A DNA stretch of 64,000 nt from Brevundimonas sp. EYE_349 (GTDB lineage Bacteria > Pseudomonadota > Alphaproteobacteria > Caulobacterales > Caulobacteraceae): NCBI RefSeq assembly GCF_023147505.1, contig NZ_JAHXPB010000009.1:62001-126000 (forward strand), given 5' to 3'. Both the position numbers and the translations under genes were made by a program. The notes beneath the pieces were generated by a model. That model did not search any database. It saw nothing but the letters and a program-made list of their open reading frames with translations, and was not told the origin of the DNA. Of this stretch, positions 18,746-28,175 are shown in pieces; the stretch's first letter is position 1; each line of letters opens with the position of its first letter.

Positions 18746-18770
18746 TTTTGGAGGTGACCGTCGGTTGCTG

Positions 18771-19676
18771 TCAGGCCGTCTCTTCCTCGACCAGCGAGCG
18801 GAAGAGGGCGTGGGCCGCCGTCATGCCGTCCGCCGTCGCCAGGGTGATGTTCGACGCCGCGCGCGCCAGATCGCCAGCGGCGAAAACGCCGGGTTGGGAT
18901 GTCTGCTGCAACCCGTCCACCTTGACGATACGGCCCATGGGCGTGTCGATCATCTCGCAGCCCAGCCGTTCCGCAAAGGGGCTGGCCACGCGGACACTGG
19001 CCCCGACAAAGATCGCTTTCAGCGGTATGACCCGCCCATCCGTCAGGCGCGCGCCGGTCAGGGCGGGCGCTTCGCCCTCCAGCGAGGCGATGGGCGTCGG
19101 CTCCATCATCACCCCGCGTCGATCCAGCCGACGGGCGTCTTCGGGCGACAACGGGTTGGACAGGTCCATGAACAGGGTCACCTGCCCCCATTCGGCGACC
19201 GTGACGGCGTACTGCACGGCGTGCTCGCCCCGTCCCAGCACGCCGATGGGGCCGCCGCCGACCTCATAGCCGTGGCACCAGGGACAGTGCAGGGCCGTGC
19301 GCCCCCAGCGTTCCTTGACCCCCGGAATATCGGCCAGCACGTCCTCGACCCCGTGTGACAGCAGCAGCCGCCGCCCGCTGGTCCGCGTGCCGTCCGCGAA
19401 GGCGACCGAGAAGCCGCCGTCGATCCGTTCGACCTCAACCGCCTCGGCCATGCGGAAGGCGGCGGTGGGATAGGCCGACACCTGGGCGCGGGCGACGGCG
19501 GCGATCTCGGCGCTTGGCTTGCCGTCCTGACTCAGGAACCCGTGAGCCCGCGCGGCGAAGCGGTTTCTGGGCCTGCCGTCGTCGACAATCAGCACCCGGC
19601 GACGCGCCCGCGCCAGCTGCATGGCCGCCGACAGACCGGCGTAGGAGCCCCCGATGATCACGGCGTCATGCGGCAT
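18771..19676 (-). CDS. Thioredoxin-reductase-like FAD/NAD(P) oxidoreductase
   Basis: A pyridine-nucleotide disulfide oxidoreductase of 301 residues. FAD binding is shown by VIIGGSYAGLSAA at 6-18, the redox pair is Cys131/Cys134 in CPWCHGYEVG, and GVFAAGDLA closes the second FAD site. CPWC and the short length match the low-molecular-weight thioredoxin-reductase-like group often encoded with Rrf2 regulators, not the housekeeping TrxB. The ATG at 19676 is preferred; an upstream in-frame ATG (19703) would add nine residues inside the Rrf2 gene. It lies 4 bases downstream of that gene, so both share the operator at 20161-20177. Confidence 0.85.
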   Translation of the reverse strand: MPHDAVIIGGSYAGLSAAMQLARARRRVLIVDDGRPRNRFAARAHGFLSQDGKPSAEIAAVARAQVSAYPTAAFRMAEAVEVERIDGGFSVAFADGTRTSGRRLLLSHGVEDVLADIPGVKERWGRTALHCPWCHGYEVGGGPIGVLGRGEHAVQYAVTVAEWGQVTLFMDLSNPLSPEDARRLDRRGVMMEPTPIASLEGEAPALTGARLTDGRVIPLKAIFVGASVRVASPFAERLGCEMIDTPMGRIVKVDGLQQTSQPGVFAAGDLARAASNITLATADGMTAAHALFRSLVEEETA

Positions 19677-19680
19677 GGGT

Positions 19681-20160
19681 TCAGGCTTTCCCGTGGTGGG
19701 CATGGAGGCGATCTCTTTGAGGATGGGCGGCCATCCGGCGCGAGAAGTCCGCCGCCAGATCCGCCAGGGTGATGTCGTTCAGCCGCGCCGTGAGCAGGGC
19801 GCGCGCGGCGGCGTAGGTTTCGGCCAGGGCGTCGTTGACCGCCGCCTCGACCAGACAGCCGTCGGTCTCGACCGGCGGGGTTTCGGGAAATAGACCCGGC
19901 TCGCCCAGCGCCAGATTAACCTGTCCCAGCGTCACCTGATTCAGCGGTCGGGCCAGTCGCCAGCCGCCGCCGTGGCCCTTCTCTGACACCACCAGCCCCT
20001 GTTCACGCAGACCCGCCATGGTCCGGCGCACCACGACCGGGTTGGTCGAAAGGCAGGTCGCCAGCATGTCCGAGGTCATCGGCGCCCCATGCCGCGTCTC
20101 ATGCTCGGCCATGTGCAGCAGGGCGTGAAGGATGTTGGAGAGACGGCTGTCGCGTTTCAT
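19681..20160 (-). CDS. Rrf2-family transcriptional regulator
   Basis: A 159-residue winged-helix regulator of the Rrf2 family. The N-terminal helix RLSNILHALLHMAEH, the recognition region SDMLATCLSTNPVVVRRTMAGL and the wing GHGGGWRLARP are all visible. Only two cysteines occur, one in the DNA-binding region and one in TDGCLVEA, so the three-Cys iron-sulfur cluster of IscR/NsrR is absent; a thiol switch or a ligand is more likely. It heads the operon with the thioredoxin-reductase-like gene and a GTAAC-N7-GTTAC repeat abuts its start codon, implying autoregulation. Confidence 0.88.
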   Translation of the reverse strand: MKRDSRLSNILHALLHMAEHETRHGAPMTSDMLATCLSTNPVVVRRTMAGLREQGLVVSEKGHGGGWRLARPLNQVTLGQVNLALGEPGLFPETPPVETDGCLVEAAVNDALAETYAAARALLTARLNDITLADLAADFSRRMAAHPQRDRLHAHHGKA

Positions 20161-20177
20161 GTAACTTCAATTGTTAC
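20161..20177. promoter_or_regulatory. Candidate Rrf2 operator GTAAC-N7-GTTAC
   Basis: Perfect 5-bp inverted arms GTAAC (20161-20165) and GTTAC (20173-20177) enclose 7 bases and directly adjoin the start codon of the Rrf2 gene. Operators of this TAAC/GTTA form are known for several Rrf2-family repressors. Binding here would block transcription or translation of the regulator-reductase pair. Assignment is by form and position. Confidence 0.55.
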
Positions 20178-20217
20178 GTGATGGGCCGTCCGTCAAGTCA
20201 GACGCCTGAGATTATTT

Positions 20218-20328
20218 TCAGACCCGCAGGCTCATCCAGATCGCCAAAGCGGTCAGCAGGCCGCCCGACAGCACGCCGCCGGCAAAGATCAACGCCACGT
20301 GTTCCTGTTTTGAAACGATGAACTTCAT
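20218..20328 (-). CDS. Possible 36-residue single-span membrane peptide
   Basis: A short reading frame, MKFIVSKQEHVALIFAGGVL followed by SGGLLTALAIWMSLRV, fills most of the 195-base gap between the hydrolase and the Rrf2 gene. A polar N-terminus precedes one hydrophobic helix of about 22 residues and a final Arg-Val, a layout common to small inner-membrane peptides. The ribosome site is weak (GAG 7 bases upstream). It lies 27 bases downstream of the hydrolase stop on the same strand, so it could ride on that transcript. No known family recognised; chance coding is possible. Confidence 0.4.
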   Translation of the reverse strand: MKFIVSKQEHVALIFAGGVLSGGLLTALAIWMSLRV

Positions 20329-20355
20329 GGGCTTGCTCTGCTTCAACGCCATAAT

Positions 20356-21105
20356 TCAGTTATGCGGAGCCACGTCTTTCAGGAAGGCCCCGAAGCGACG
20401 TAGCGCCTCCAGCGTCAGTTGCGGATCATGGCGCATGGGGCCGTTGTTGGTGGGCTCGTCAAAGGCGTGGGTGCCGACGGCGACCCAGCTTTCGACCTCG
20501 GAACCGCAGTTTCGGATCATGGCGTTGACCCGGTCGGCGTTTCGCACCGTGGTCAGGTGATCGCTCTTGCAGGTGACGGCCAGAACCTTGGGGCAATGCC
20601 GCCAGGGCTTCATCCTGTTGAAGGCGAACGGCCCGATATAGGGGTACATCAGCCAGACCGCCTTGACCCCTGACAGGTCCACGTCGCCGGGGTTGGAGAC
20701 GCCCAGCGTATTGGGCGTGCGGTCCGCGCTCATCATCTCCATGATCGACCAGCCGCCGTGGCTCCAGCCGCCCAGAACCAGTTGCGTCTTATCCACATCG
20801 GGCCGGGCGGACACGCCCTGGATCGTCGCCAGCACATCGCCCGCCCGCTCGTAACCCCGGAACGACAAGCCGGTGCAGACCGCCGTGAGGGTGAAAGCCC
20901 GGCCCCAGCCGCGCGGACCGTAGGAATCGATGATGAAGGCGCGCCATCCCGCCGCCCTGGCGACCTCGGCATAGCGCGGCAGGTGATCGCGCAGCCCCCC
21001 GCAGCCATGAAACAGCAGAACCGCAGGTCGCGGCAGGGCGTCGTCCGGCCCCACGACGGTCAAGTGCGGTTCAAGGCGGGCCCAGCGGCGCTTCAGGTCG
21101 TCCAT
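20356..21105 (-). CDS. Dienelactone-hydrolase-like alpha/beta hydrolase
   Basis: A 249-residue serine hydrolase. The nucleophile elbow is GWSHGGWS with Ser115, the oxyanion region is LLFHGCGGLRDHLP, the acid is probably Asp in CKSDHLTT and the histidine is in THAFDEPTN. No signal peptide is evident. The THAFD histidine motif and overall length match the dienelactone hydrolase family, but the substrate is unknown. It is divergent from the padR gene across a 107-base gap carrying palindromes, so the PadR protein might affect it too. Confidence 0.8.
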   Translation of the reverse strand: MDDLKRRWARLEPHLTVVGPDDALPRPAVLLFHGCGGLRDHLPRYAEVARAAGWRAFIIDSYGPRGWGRAFTLTAVCTGLSFRGYERAGDVLATIQGVSARPDVDKTQLVLGGWSHGGWSIMEMMSADRTPNTLGVSNPGDVDLSGVKAVWLMYPYIGPFAFNRMKPWRHCPKVLAVTCKSDHLTTVRNADRVNAMIRNCGSEVESWVAVGTHAFDEPTNNGPMRHDPQLTLEALRRFGAFLKDVAPHN

Positions 21106-21161
21106 CCCTCTTTTACGCCGCAGCTTGAAGGCGAAAGCCAGCCCCCTTGCACATTTCGATA

Positions 21162-21197
21162 TTCAGATATATCTGAACCGAGGTGAATAGATATATC
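21162..21197. promoter_or_regulatory. Palindromic operator pair upstream of padR
   Basis: TTCAGATATATCTGAA at 21162-21177 is a perfect 16-bp palindrome. A second, shorter palindrome GATATATC (21190-21197) has its centre 24 bp further on and shares the same core. Both lie just before the PadR start at 21213, in the only AT-rich stretch nearby. This is the expected form of an autoregulatory PadR operator. Confidence 0.7.
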
Positions 21198-21212
21198 GAA
21201 AAGGAATCGATC

Positions 21213-21842
21213 ATGCGATCCATGGGGATCCTCAAAGGCCGACGCGACGGATGCGGCGGACGCCACGACCGACACGGCGGTTTCGGCCACGGCTTCGGTC
21301 GGGGAATGCGCGGGCCGCGCGGGGCCGATTTCGGACCGGGTTGGGAAGGGCGGGAAGCGCGCGGTCACGGCCACGGCCGGCGCGGCGGCGGTCGTCTGTT
21401 CGACCACGGCACGCTGCGCTGGGTGCTGCTGTCGCTGATCGCCCAGAAGCCCAGCCACGGCTACGAGCTGATCAAGGCGGTGGAGGCGAAACTGGGCGGC
21501 GCCTATTCGCCCAGCCCTGGCGTCATCTATCCCAGCCTGACCCTGCTGGAGGAGATGGGCGCGCTGGAGTCCGAGGCCCATGGCGGCAAGAAGCGGTACG
21601 CCATTACCGACGCCGGCCGCGCCATGCTCGCGGAAAACGAAGAGGTGCTGAAGGCCGCCGAGGCGACCATGAACAAGTTCTCCGCCCGCGCCATGCGGCC
21701 GGCCGCCATCCACGACGCCATCGGGCGCCTGCGCCACACCATCCATGCGCGGCTGACCGGCGAAGCCGCCCTGACCGAGGACCAGGTCCAGGCCATCGCG
21801 ACCATATTGGCCGAGGCCGCAGACAAGGTGGAGAAGGCATGA
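21213..21842 (+). CDS. PadR-family repressor with Gly/His-rich N-terminus (YqjI-like)
   Basis: A 209-residue PadR regulator. Residues from about 65 form the winged helix (LFDHGTLRWVLLSLIAQKPS, HGYELIKAVEA, SPGVIYPSLTLLEEMGALES, KKRYAITDAGR). The first 60 residues are Gly/His/Arg-rich with HxH and one Cys, as in E. coli YqjI, whose N-terminal extension binds nickel and iron. As there, the partner gene is a siderophore-interacting ferric reductase, here overlapping by ATGA. The ATG at 21213 is preferred over a GTG at 21183 because AAGGA lies 8 bases upstream and the operator palindromes end before it. Metal response is inferred from YqjI. Confidence 0.85.
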   Translation: MRSMGILKGRRDGCGGRHDRHGGFGHGFGRGMRGPRGADFGPGWEGREARGHGHGRRGGGRLFDHGTLRWVLLSLIAQKPSHGYELIKAVEAKLGGAYSPSPGVIYPSLTLLEEMGALESEAHGGKKRYAITDAGRAMLAENEEVLKAAEATMNKFSARAMRPAAIHDAIGRLRHTIHARLTGEAALTEDQVQAIATILAEAADKVEKA

Positions 21843-22648
21843 CCGACGCGCTTCGCATCACCCGTCGGGTGCGCCACGACCTGAAGTTTCGCACCCTGAA
21901 CGTGGCCGCGGTCCATGACCTGACGCCCGATCTTCGCCGCATCGTGCTGGAGGGGCCGGAACTGGCGGGTTTCATCTCGGCGGCGTTCGACGATCATGTG
22001 AAGATCTTCCCGGCGGCCGAGGGGCAGACCCCGGTCATGCCCACGGCGGGGCCGGACGGACCGATCTTTCCCGAACCGCGCCCGGTCGCGCGCGACTATA
22101 CGCCCCGCGGCTATGATGGGGCGACGAACCGGCTGACGATGGACTTCGTGACCGGACATGGCGGGCCCGCGACCGAATGGGCGATGAGCGCCAAGGTCGG
22201 CTCGGTCCTGGGGATCGGCGGGCCGCGCGGGTCCTTCGTCGTACCGACCGCCTTCGCCGACCATGTGCTGATCGGCGACGAAACCGCGCTGCCCGCCATC
22301 GCCCGCCGACTGGAGGAGTTGCCCGCCGGAGTTCGCGCCCATGCGGTTATCGAGGTCGCGGATGCGGCGTCGCGCCTGGACCTGCACAGCCAGGCCGAGG
22401 TCGCCTTGACCTGGGGGACCCGGGACGGCGCACCGCGCGGCCGGACCGAAACCCTGCTTACGGCGGTCGAAACGGCTCTGGCTGGGGTCGATCCGTCCGA
22501 CGCCTATATCTGGATCGCCGCCGAGGCCGCTGTCGCCAAGACTCTGCGCGCCCACGTCCTGGCGCGTGGGTTCTCGCCAAAGACGATGAAGGCGGCCGGC
22601 TATTGGCGGCTGGGCGGCGCCGGCGGGGAAAAGATCAACCTGGACTGA
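21839..22648 (+). CDS. Siderophore-interacting protein, NAD(P)H ferric-chelate reductase (YqjH/ViuB-like)
   Basis: A 269-residue flavoprotein of the siderophore-interacting family that reduces ferric chelates to release iron in the cytoplasm. The FAD-binding motif is RDYTPRGYD, the NAD(P) side begins HVLIGDETALPAIARRLEELP, and WIAAEAAVAKTLRAHV and GYWRLG close the domain, all family signatures. The ATG overlaps the padR stop (ATGA), so it is coupled to and probably repressed by that protein. Its 3' end overlaps the convergent alkB by 14 bases. Confidence 0.92.
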   Translation: MTDALRITRRVRHDLKFRTLNVAAVHDLTPDLRRIVLEGPELAGFISAAFDDHVKIFPAAEGQTPVMPTAGPDGPIFPEPRPVARDYTPRGYDGATNRLTMDFVTGHGGPATEWAMSAKVGSVLGIGGPRGSFVVPTAFADHVLIGDETALPAIARRLEELPAGVRAHAVIEVADAASRLDLHSQAEVALTWGTRDGAPRGRTETLLTAVETALAGVDPSDAYIWIAAEAAVAKTLRAHVLARGFSPKTMKAAGYWRLGGAGGEKINLD

Positions 22649-23285
22649 CGCCGGCCCGTCGCAGCGTCAGGTTCAGCCGCCCGCCGCCGGGGATCAGCCG
22701 CGACGACCCCGCCAGCACGCGGTCGATCCCATGCCGCGCCAGACGGGCCGGCCCCGTCAGGGCGCAGACGTCGCCGCTGTTCAGCCGAAGGCTGGTGGTG
22801 CGCCCGCCCTCGGCCGGACCTATGCGGAACAGGGCGGCGTCCCCCAGGGACACCGACAGGACCGGCGCCCCGAGATCGGCCTCGTCGCGATCCTGATGAA
22901 GGCCCATTTTGGCCCCCTCGCGATAGAGGTTGACCAGACAGGCGTCGGGCGGCTCGGCCCAGCTCACCGTGTCGCGCCACAGGTTCAGCAACACGGTCGG
23001 GATCGCGGGCCACGCGCGCCCCGTCGCGGGGTGCGTCGCCTGATACCGATAGCCGGCCCGGTCCGAGACCCAGCCCAGCGAACCGAAATTGCTCATTTCG
23101 ACCGAGAAGGGCCGTCCGCCCGGCGTGATCGGCCGATAGAGCGGCGCCTGCTCGAGCCGTTCGAACACGTCCGCGACCAGCGCCGCCTGCCCCGCCGCAT
23201 CGAAGGCGTCCGGCCACAGCCGAAAGCCCTCCACGGCGGTTCCGACCTCAGCGGGTGTAGGTGTAGTCGCTGATCTCACAGACAT
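22635..23285 (-). CDS. alkB: AlkB, DNA oxidative demethylase
   Basis: An Fe(II)/2-oxoglutarate dioxygenase that repairs 1-methyladenine and 3-methylcytosine. Iron ligands are His130 and Asp132 in LHQDRDEADLGAPV and His185 in RHGIDRV; 2-oxoglutarate contacts are Arg203 and Arg209 in RLNLTLRR. Substrate-loop features SNFGSLGW and WPAIP match E. coli AlkB. The 216-residue length fits the ATG at 23285, which overlaps the upstream gene by 38 bases and lacks a ribosome site; a GTG at 23234 with GAGG upstream is the alternative and would remove 17 residues. Confidence 0.93.
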   Translation of the reverse strand: MSVRSATTPTPAEVGTAVEGFRLWPDAFDAAGQAALVADVFERLEQAPLYRPITPGGRPFSVEMSNFGSLGWVSDRAGYRYQATHPATGRAWPAIPTVLLNLWRDTVSWAEPPDACLVNLYREGAKMGLHQDRDEADLGAPVLSVSLGDAALFRIGPAEGGRTTSLRLNSGDVCALTGPARLARHGIDRVLAGSSRLIPGGGRLNLTLRRAGVSPG

Positions 23286-23631
23286 TGATACGCGACCGCG
23301 TCAGCTCCTGGCCGTTGGTGAACTCGGCCTTGAAATCATAGACGCAGGCGCCCGAGCCGTCATCGATGTTGATGCGGACATTCTGGCCGTCTTCCAGCAC
23401 GTCGGAACCCAGGATGTCTTCTTGCCAGTCGTCTGTGCGCGAGTCCGAGGCGTAGAAACGCAGCATCGTCCAGCCGGTGCGGTTCTGGATGGTGACATGG
23501 CGATCATAGCCGTCGCGCGATTGCATCGGCGCCGGCTGGGCGGTCGGTTGCGACGGCGGCGCAGCGATGGCGGTTCCCGCGCCCGCAAGCATCGCCACGG
23601 CGACGGCGGTTTTCAGCATCATTCGGGTCAT
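23248..23631 (-). CDS. Secreted protein of unknown function
   Basis: A 127-residue exported protein. The signal peptide runs to about residue 24 (LAGAGTAIAA), a Pro/Gln linker follows, then a compact domain (VTIQNRTGWTMLRFYASDSR, DDWQEDILGSDVL, INIDDGSGACVYDFKAEF, INVCEISDYTY). Two cysteines in the domain could form a disulfide. Proteins with the same NRTGWTM and DDGSG words are familiar from Caulobacterales, where they are unassigned. It precedes alkB on the same strand and is divergent from dnaK. No function is offered. Confidence 0.75.
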   Translation of the reverse strand: MTRMMLKTAVAVAMLAGAGTAIAAPPSQPTAQPAPMQSRDGYDRHVTIQNRTGWTMLRFYASDSRTDDWQEDILGSDVLEDGQNVRINIDDGSGACVYDFKAEFTNGQELTRSRINVCEISDYTYTR

Positions 23632-23755
23632 GGTTTTTTCCCTTCCCTCGGCGACGCTCCCCTGACCATCGCCACGCCGCCCTTATGCCTCAGGATCGAC
23701 CAACGAGCATCGTTGAATTTCATCGTTCTTCGAACCGAAGGAATCGCAGATCGCC

Positions 23756-23786
23756 CTTGCGGGGCCGGGGGATTTTCCCATATCGG
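23756..23786 (+). promoter_or_regulatory. Candidate sigma-32 heat-shock promoter of dnaK
   Basis: CTTG at 23756-23759, 17 bases, then CCCATATCGG at 23777-23786. The alphaproteobacterial heat-shock consensus is CTTG-N17/18-CYTATNTNNG, so only one fixed -10 base differs. It lies about 140 bases before the dnaK ATG, leaving a long leader. The position and match make it a strong candidate for heat induction of dnaK. Confidence 0.65.
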
Positions 23787-23923
23787 GGCCAGCTTCGGAG
23801 AAACCCCGCGAAAACTGGGGCTATCCGGCCCCTACAACGCCAACCCAACCGGGGGCGGTCACGCGCGGCGCTTCGTCGAAGGCCGCCGCATCGCCCGCTG
23901 AACGAGAGAGACAAAGAACGCCC

Positions 23924-25831
<1,908 letters not shown>

Positions 25832-25858
25832 TCCGCCACAGGTCGCTGAAATGATATG

Positions 25859-25891
25859 GCCCCGCTTGTCTTGCGATAGGCGGGGTCTTTT
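25859..25891 (+). terminator. Intrinsic terminator between dnaK and dnaJ
   Basis: CCCCGC (25860-25865) pairs with GCGGGG (25880-25885) and is followed by TCTTTT. It starts 28 bases after the dnaK stop. It should lower read-through so that less DnaJ than DnaK is made, or separate the transcripts. Confidence 0.75.
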
Positions 25892-25910
25892 CATGAAACT
25901 TGCATCATTC

Positions 25911-25936
25911 GTCCCGGCCCCCATGTCAGCCGGGAC
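25911..25936. other. Second stem-loop in dnaK-dnaJ gap
   Basis: GTCCCGGC (25911-25918) and GCCGGGAC (25929-25936) form a perfect 8-bp stem with a 10-base loop. No T-run follows, so it is not a standard terminator on either strand. It may be an mRNA end-protecting or processing hairpin, or an operator before dnaJ. Confidence 0.5.
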
Positions 25937-26006
25937 ACCGTAGTTCCGTCATCGCCCGCAGAGGCGGGGCGGAGCCCGGCAGGGGAAGTATGAGGACGAA
26001 CGCCCG

Positions 26007-27209
26007 ATGGCGCGTGACTATTACGAGGTTCTTGGCGTCGAACGCACGATCGACGCGCCCGGCCTGAAGGCCGCCTACCGCAAGCTGGCCATGATCCATC
26101 ACCCCGACCGCAACGGCGGTTCGGAAGAGTCCATGGCCCAGTTCAAGGAAGTGTCCGAGGCCTATACGGTGCTTTCGGACCCGAACAAGCGCGCCGCCTA
26201 TGACCGGTTCGGCCATGCGGGCGTGAACGGCGGCGGCGGTGGGAATCCGTTCGGTCAGGGCCAGCAGGGCTTTTCCGACATCAACGACATCTTCTCCCAG
26301 GTCTTCGGCGATGCGTTCGGCGACGCCTTCGGCGGCCGCCAGGGTCGGGGTCAGCAGGGCGGGCCGCGTCGCGGATCGGACCTGCGCTACGATCTGGAGA
26401 TCACCCTGGAGCAGGCCTACAAGGGCGAGGACGTCGAACTGGACATCCCCGCCACCCTGACCTGCGACACCTGCGAGGGGTCAGGCGCCAAGCCGGGCAC
26501 CAAGCCAGTGACCTGCACCACATGTCAGGGCGCCGGCCGCGTGCGCCAGGCCAATGGCTTCTTCCAGGTCGAGCGCACCTGCCCTCGGTGCCACGGCCAG
26601 GGGCAGATGATCGCCGACCCGTGCCCGACCTGCCACGGCCACGGCCAGGTGCGGAAGACCCGCACCCTGAACCTGAAAATTCCCGCCGGCGTGGACGACG
26701 GCTCGCGCATCCGCCTGTCGGGCGAGGGCGACGCCGGTCAGCGCGGCGGTCCTCGCGGCGACCTGTACGTCTTCATCTCGGTGACGCCGCACGACCTGTT
26801 CGAGCGCGACAATCTGGACCTTCTGGTCACCGTGCCCGTGCCGATGACGGTGGCGGCCCTGGGCGGCGAGATCGACGCGCCGTGCCTTGTGTCCACGGCC
26901 TGCGACGGCAAGTGCAAGGCCTCGGTCGCCGTGCCCGCCGGCGCCCAGACCGGCAAGACCGTTCGCATCAAGGGCAAGGGGATGCCGCATCTGAACGGCC
27001 GCAATCGCGGGGATCTGGTGGTCGAGCTGTTCGTCGAGACGCCCACCGATCTGACCGCGCGCCAGCGTGAGTTGTTGGAAGAGCTTGCCCTGTCGTTCGG
27101 GGAAGGGCAGAACCCCCGCAATTCCAGCTTCGCCGGAAAGGCGAAGCGTTTCTGGGCCGACATCCTGGGGAACCAGGAGGCGGACGGGTCGAAAGAAAAC
27201 GCGGCTTGA
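26007..27209 (+). CDS. dnaJ: Co-chaperone DnaJ (Hsp40)
   Basis: A full-length type I Hsp40 of 400 residues that delivers clients to DnaK and stimulates its ATPase. The J domain has HPD in MIHHPDRNGG, a Gly/Phe-rich region follows (NGGGGGNPFGQG), and four CxxCxGxG-type repeats form the zinc domain (CDTCEGSG, CTTCQGAG, CPRCHGQG, CPTCHGHG). The C-terminal substrate domain is complete. Its TGA overlaps the dapB start (TTGA). Confidence 0.97.
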   Translation: MARDYYEVLGVERTIDAPGLKAAYRKLAMIHHPDRNGGSEESMAQFKEVSEAYTVLSDPNKRAAYDRFGHAGVNGGGGGNPFGQGQQGFSDINDIFSQVFGDAFGDAFGGRQGRGQQGGPRRGSDLRYDLEITLEQAYKGEDVELDIPATLTCDTCEGSGAKPGTKPVTCTTCQGAGRVRQANGFFQVERTCPRCHGQGQMIADPCPTCHGHGQVRKTRTLNLKIPAGVDDGSRIRLSGEGDAGQRGGPRGDLYVFISVTPHDLFERDNLDLLVTVPVPMTVAALGGEIDAPCLVSTACDGKCKASVAVPAGAQTGKTVRIKGKGMPHLNGRNRGDLVVELFVETPTDLTARQRELLEELALSFGEGQNPRNSSFAGKAKRFWADILGNQEADGSKENAA

Positions 27210-27955
27210 GCGCAATCTTCCATGCCGGCATCTCCGGCTATCGCGGCCGGATGGGCCGCGCGGTGTCCCAGGTGCTGGACGCGCGCGAGGACGTAGTGGT
27301 CGCCGCCCGTTTCGACTGGGGCGAGACCGCGGACCTGTCGCTGTGCGACGTGATCATCGACTTCTCAACGCCGGACGCCTCGGTCGCCTTGGCTGAAAAG
27401 GCGGCCGAGAACGGCGGGCCGGCCCTGGTCATCGGCTCGACCGGCTTCACTCCCGAGCAGGAGAACGACCTGCTGAAGGCGGCCGAGAAGGTCGCCATCG
27501 TCAAGAGCGGCAACTTCTCCCTGGGTGTGAACATCCTGATCGGCCTGGTCCAGCACGCGGCCCAGCGGCTGGACGCCCGGGACTGGGATATCGAGATCAC
27601 CGAGGCGCACCACCGTCGCAAGGTGGATTCTCCGTCCGGCACCGCCCTGATGCTGGGCGAGGCGGCGGCCGAGGGCCGGTTCGCCGATCTGGCCGAGCTT
27701 CGCACCGCCCCCTACGACGGCGTTCAAGGCGAGCGGGAGACGGGCAAGATCGGCTTCTCCTCCATCCGCGCCGGCGGGATCGTGGGTGAACACACGGTGC
27801 TGTTCGCCTCCGAGGACGAGGTTCTGACCCTCAGCCATTCGGCCATCGACCGGTCGCTGTTCGCTCGCGGCGCCGTCGCCGCCGCCGCCTGGGTCCGCAC
27901 CCGCCGCCCCGGCCTCTACGACATGCAGGATGTGCTGGGCTTCAGACAGGCCTGA
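27206..27955 (+). CDS. dapB: 4-hydroxy-tetrahydrodipicolinate reductase
   Basis: DapB makes tetrahydrodipicolinate for lysine and meso-diaminopimelate. At 249 residues it is standard size: NAD(P) loop GISGYRGRMGRAV, then IIDFSTPDA and VIGSTGF, and the catalytic block EITEAHHRRKVDSPSGTA with the His pair and Lys. The start is TTG overlapping the dnaJ stop; there is no good ribosome site, so coupling to dnaJ translation is likely. It ends before the second REP-like repeat. Confidence 0.96.
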   Translation: MSAIFHAGISGYRGRMGRAVSQVLDAREDVVVAARFDWGETADLSLCDVIIDFSTPDASVALAEKAAENGGPALVIGSTGFTPEQENDLLKAAEKVAIVKSGNFSLGVNILIGLVQHAAQRLDARDWDIEITEAHHRRKVDSPSGTALMLGEAAAEGRFADLAELRTAPYDGVQGERETGKIGFSSIRAGGIVGEHTVLFASEDEVLTLSHSAIDRSLFARGAVAAAAWVRTRRPGLYDMQDVLGFRQA

Positions 27956-28024
27956 TGCCTGAGGGCGATCGCCGCCCTGCCATGTTCGCGACGCGGCCAC
28001 GACGTCAAAACAGATTTCTTGCGT

Positions 28025-28155
28025 AATTCCGGGGCGGCCGAAGGCCGAACCCGGAAACCCAGGTTCGCAATCCGGCTCTGGAGATGGCTACTGGCTGCCC
28101 GACTTCCCGGGGTGGCTTCCGGGTTCCTCGCTTCGCGAAGTCCCGGAATGACGGC
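28025..28155. repeat. REP-like inverted repeat element, copy B
   Basis: A left arm, from ATTCCGGGGCGG through GAACCCGGAAACCCAGG, faces a right arm, from TTCCGGGTTCCTCG through CCCGGAATGACG. Internal small hairpins occur (GGCCGAAGGCC; CTTCGCGAAG). It fills the gap between the convergent dapB and dnaQ genes. Arm words and total length (about 130 bp) match copy A at 18618-18745; the centre between the arms differs. Confidence 0.7.
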
Positions 28156-28175
28156 AGGTTTCAGGATAGTCTTGG

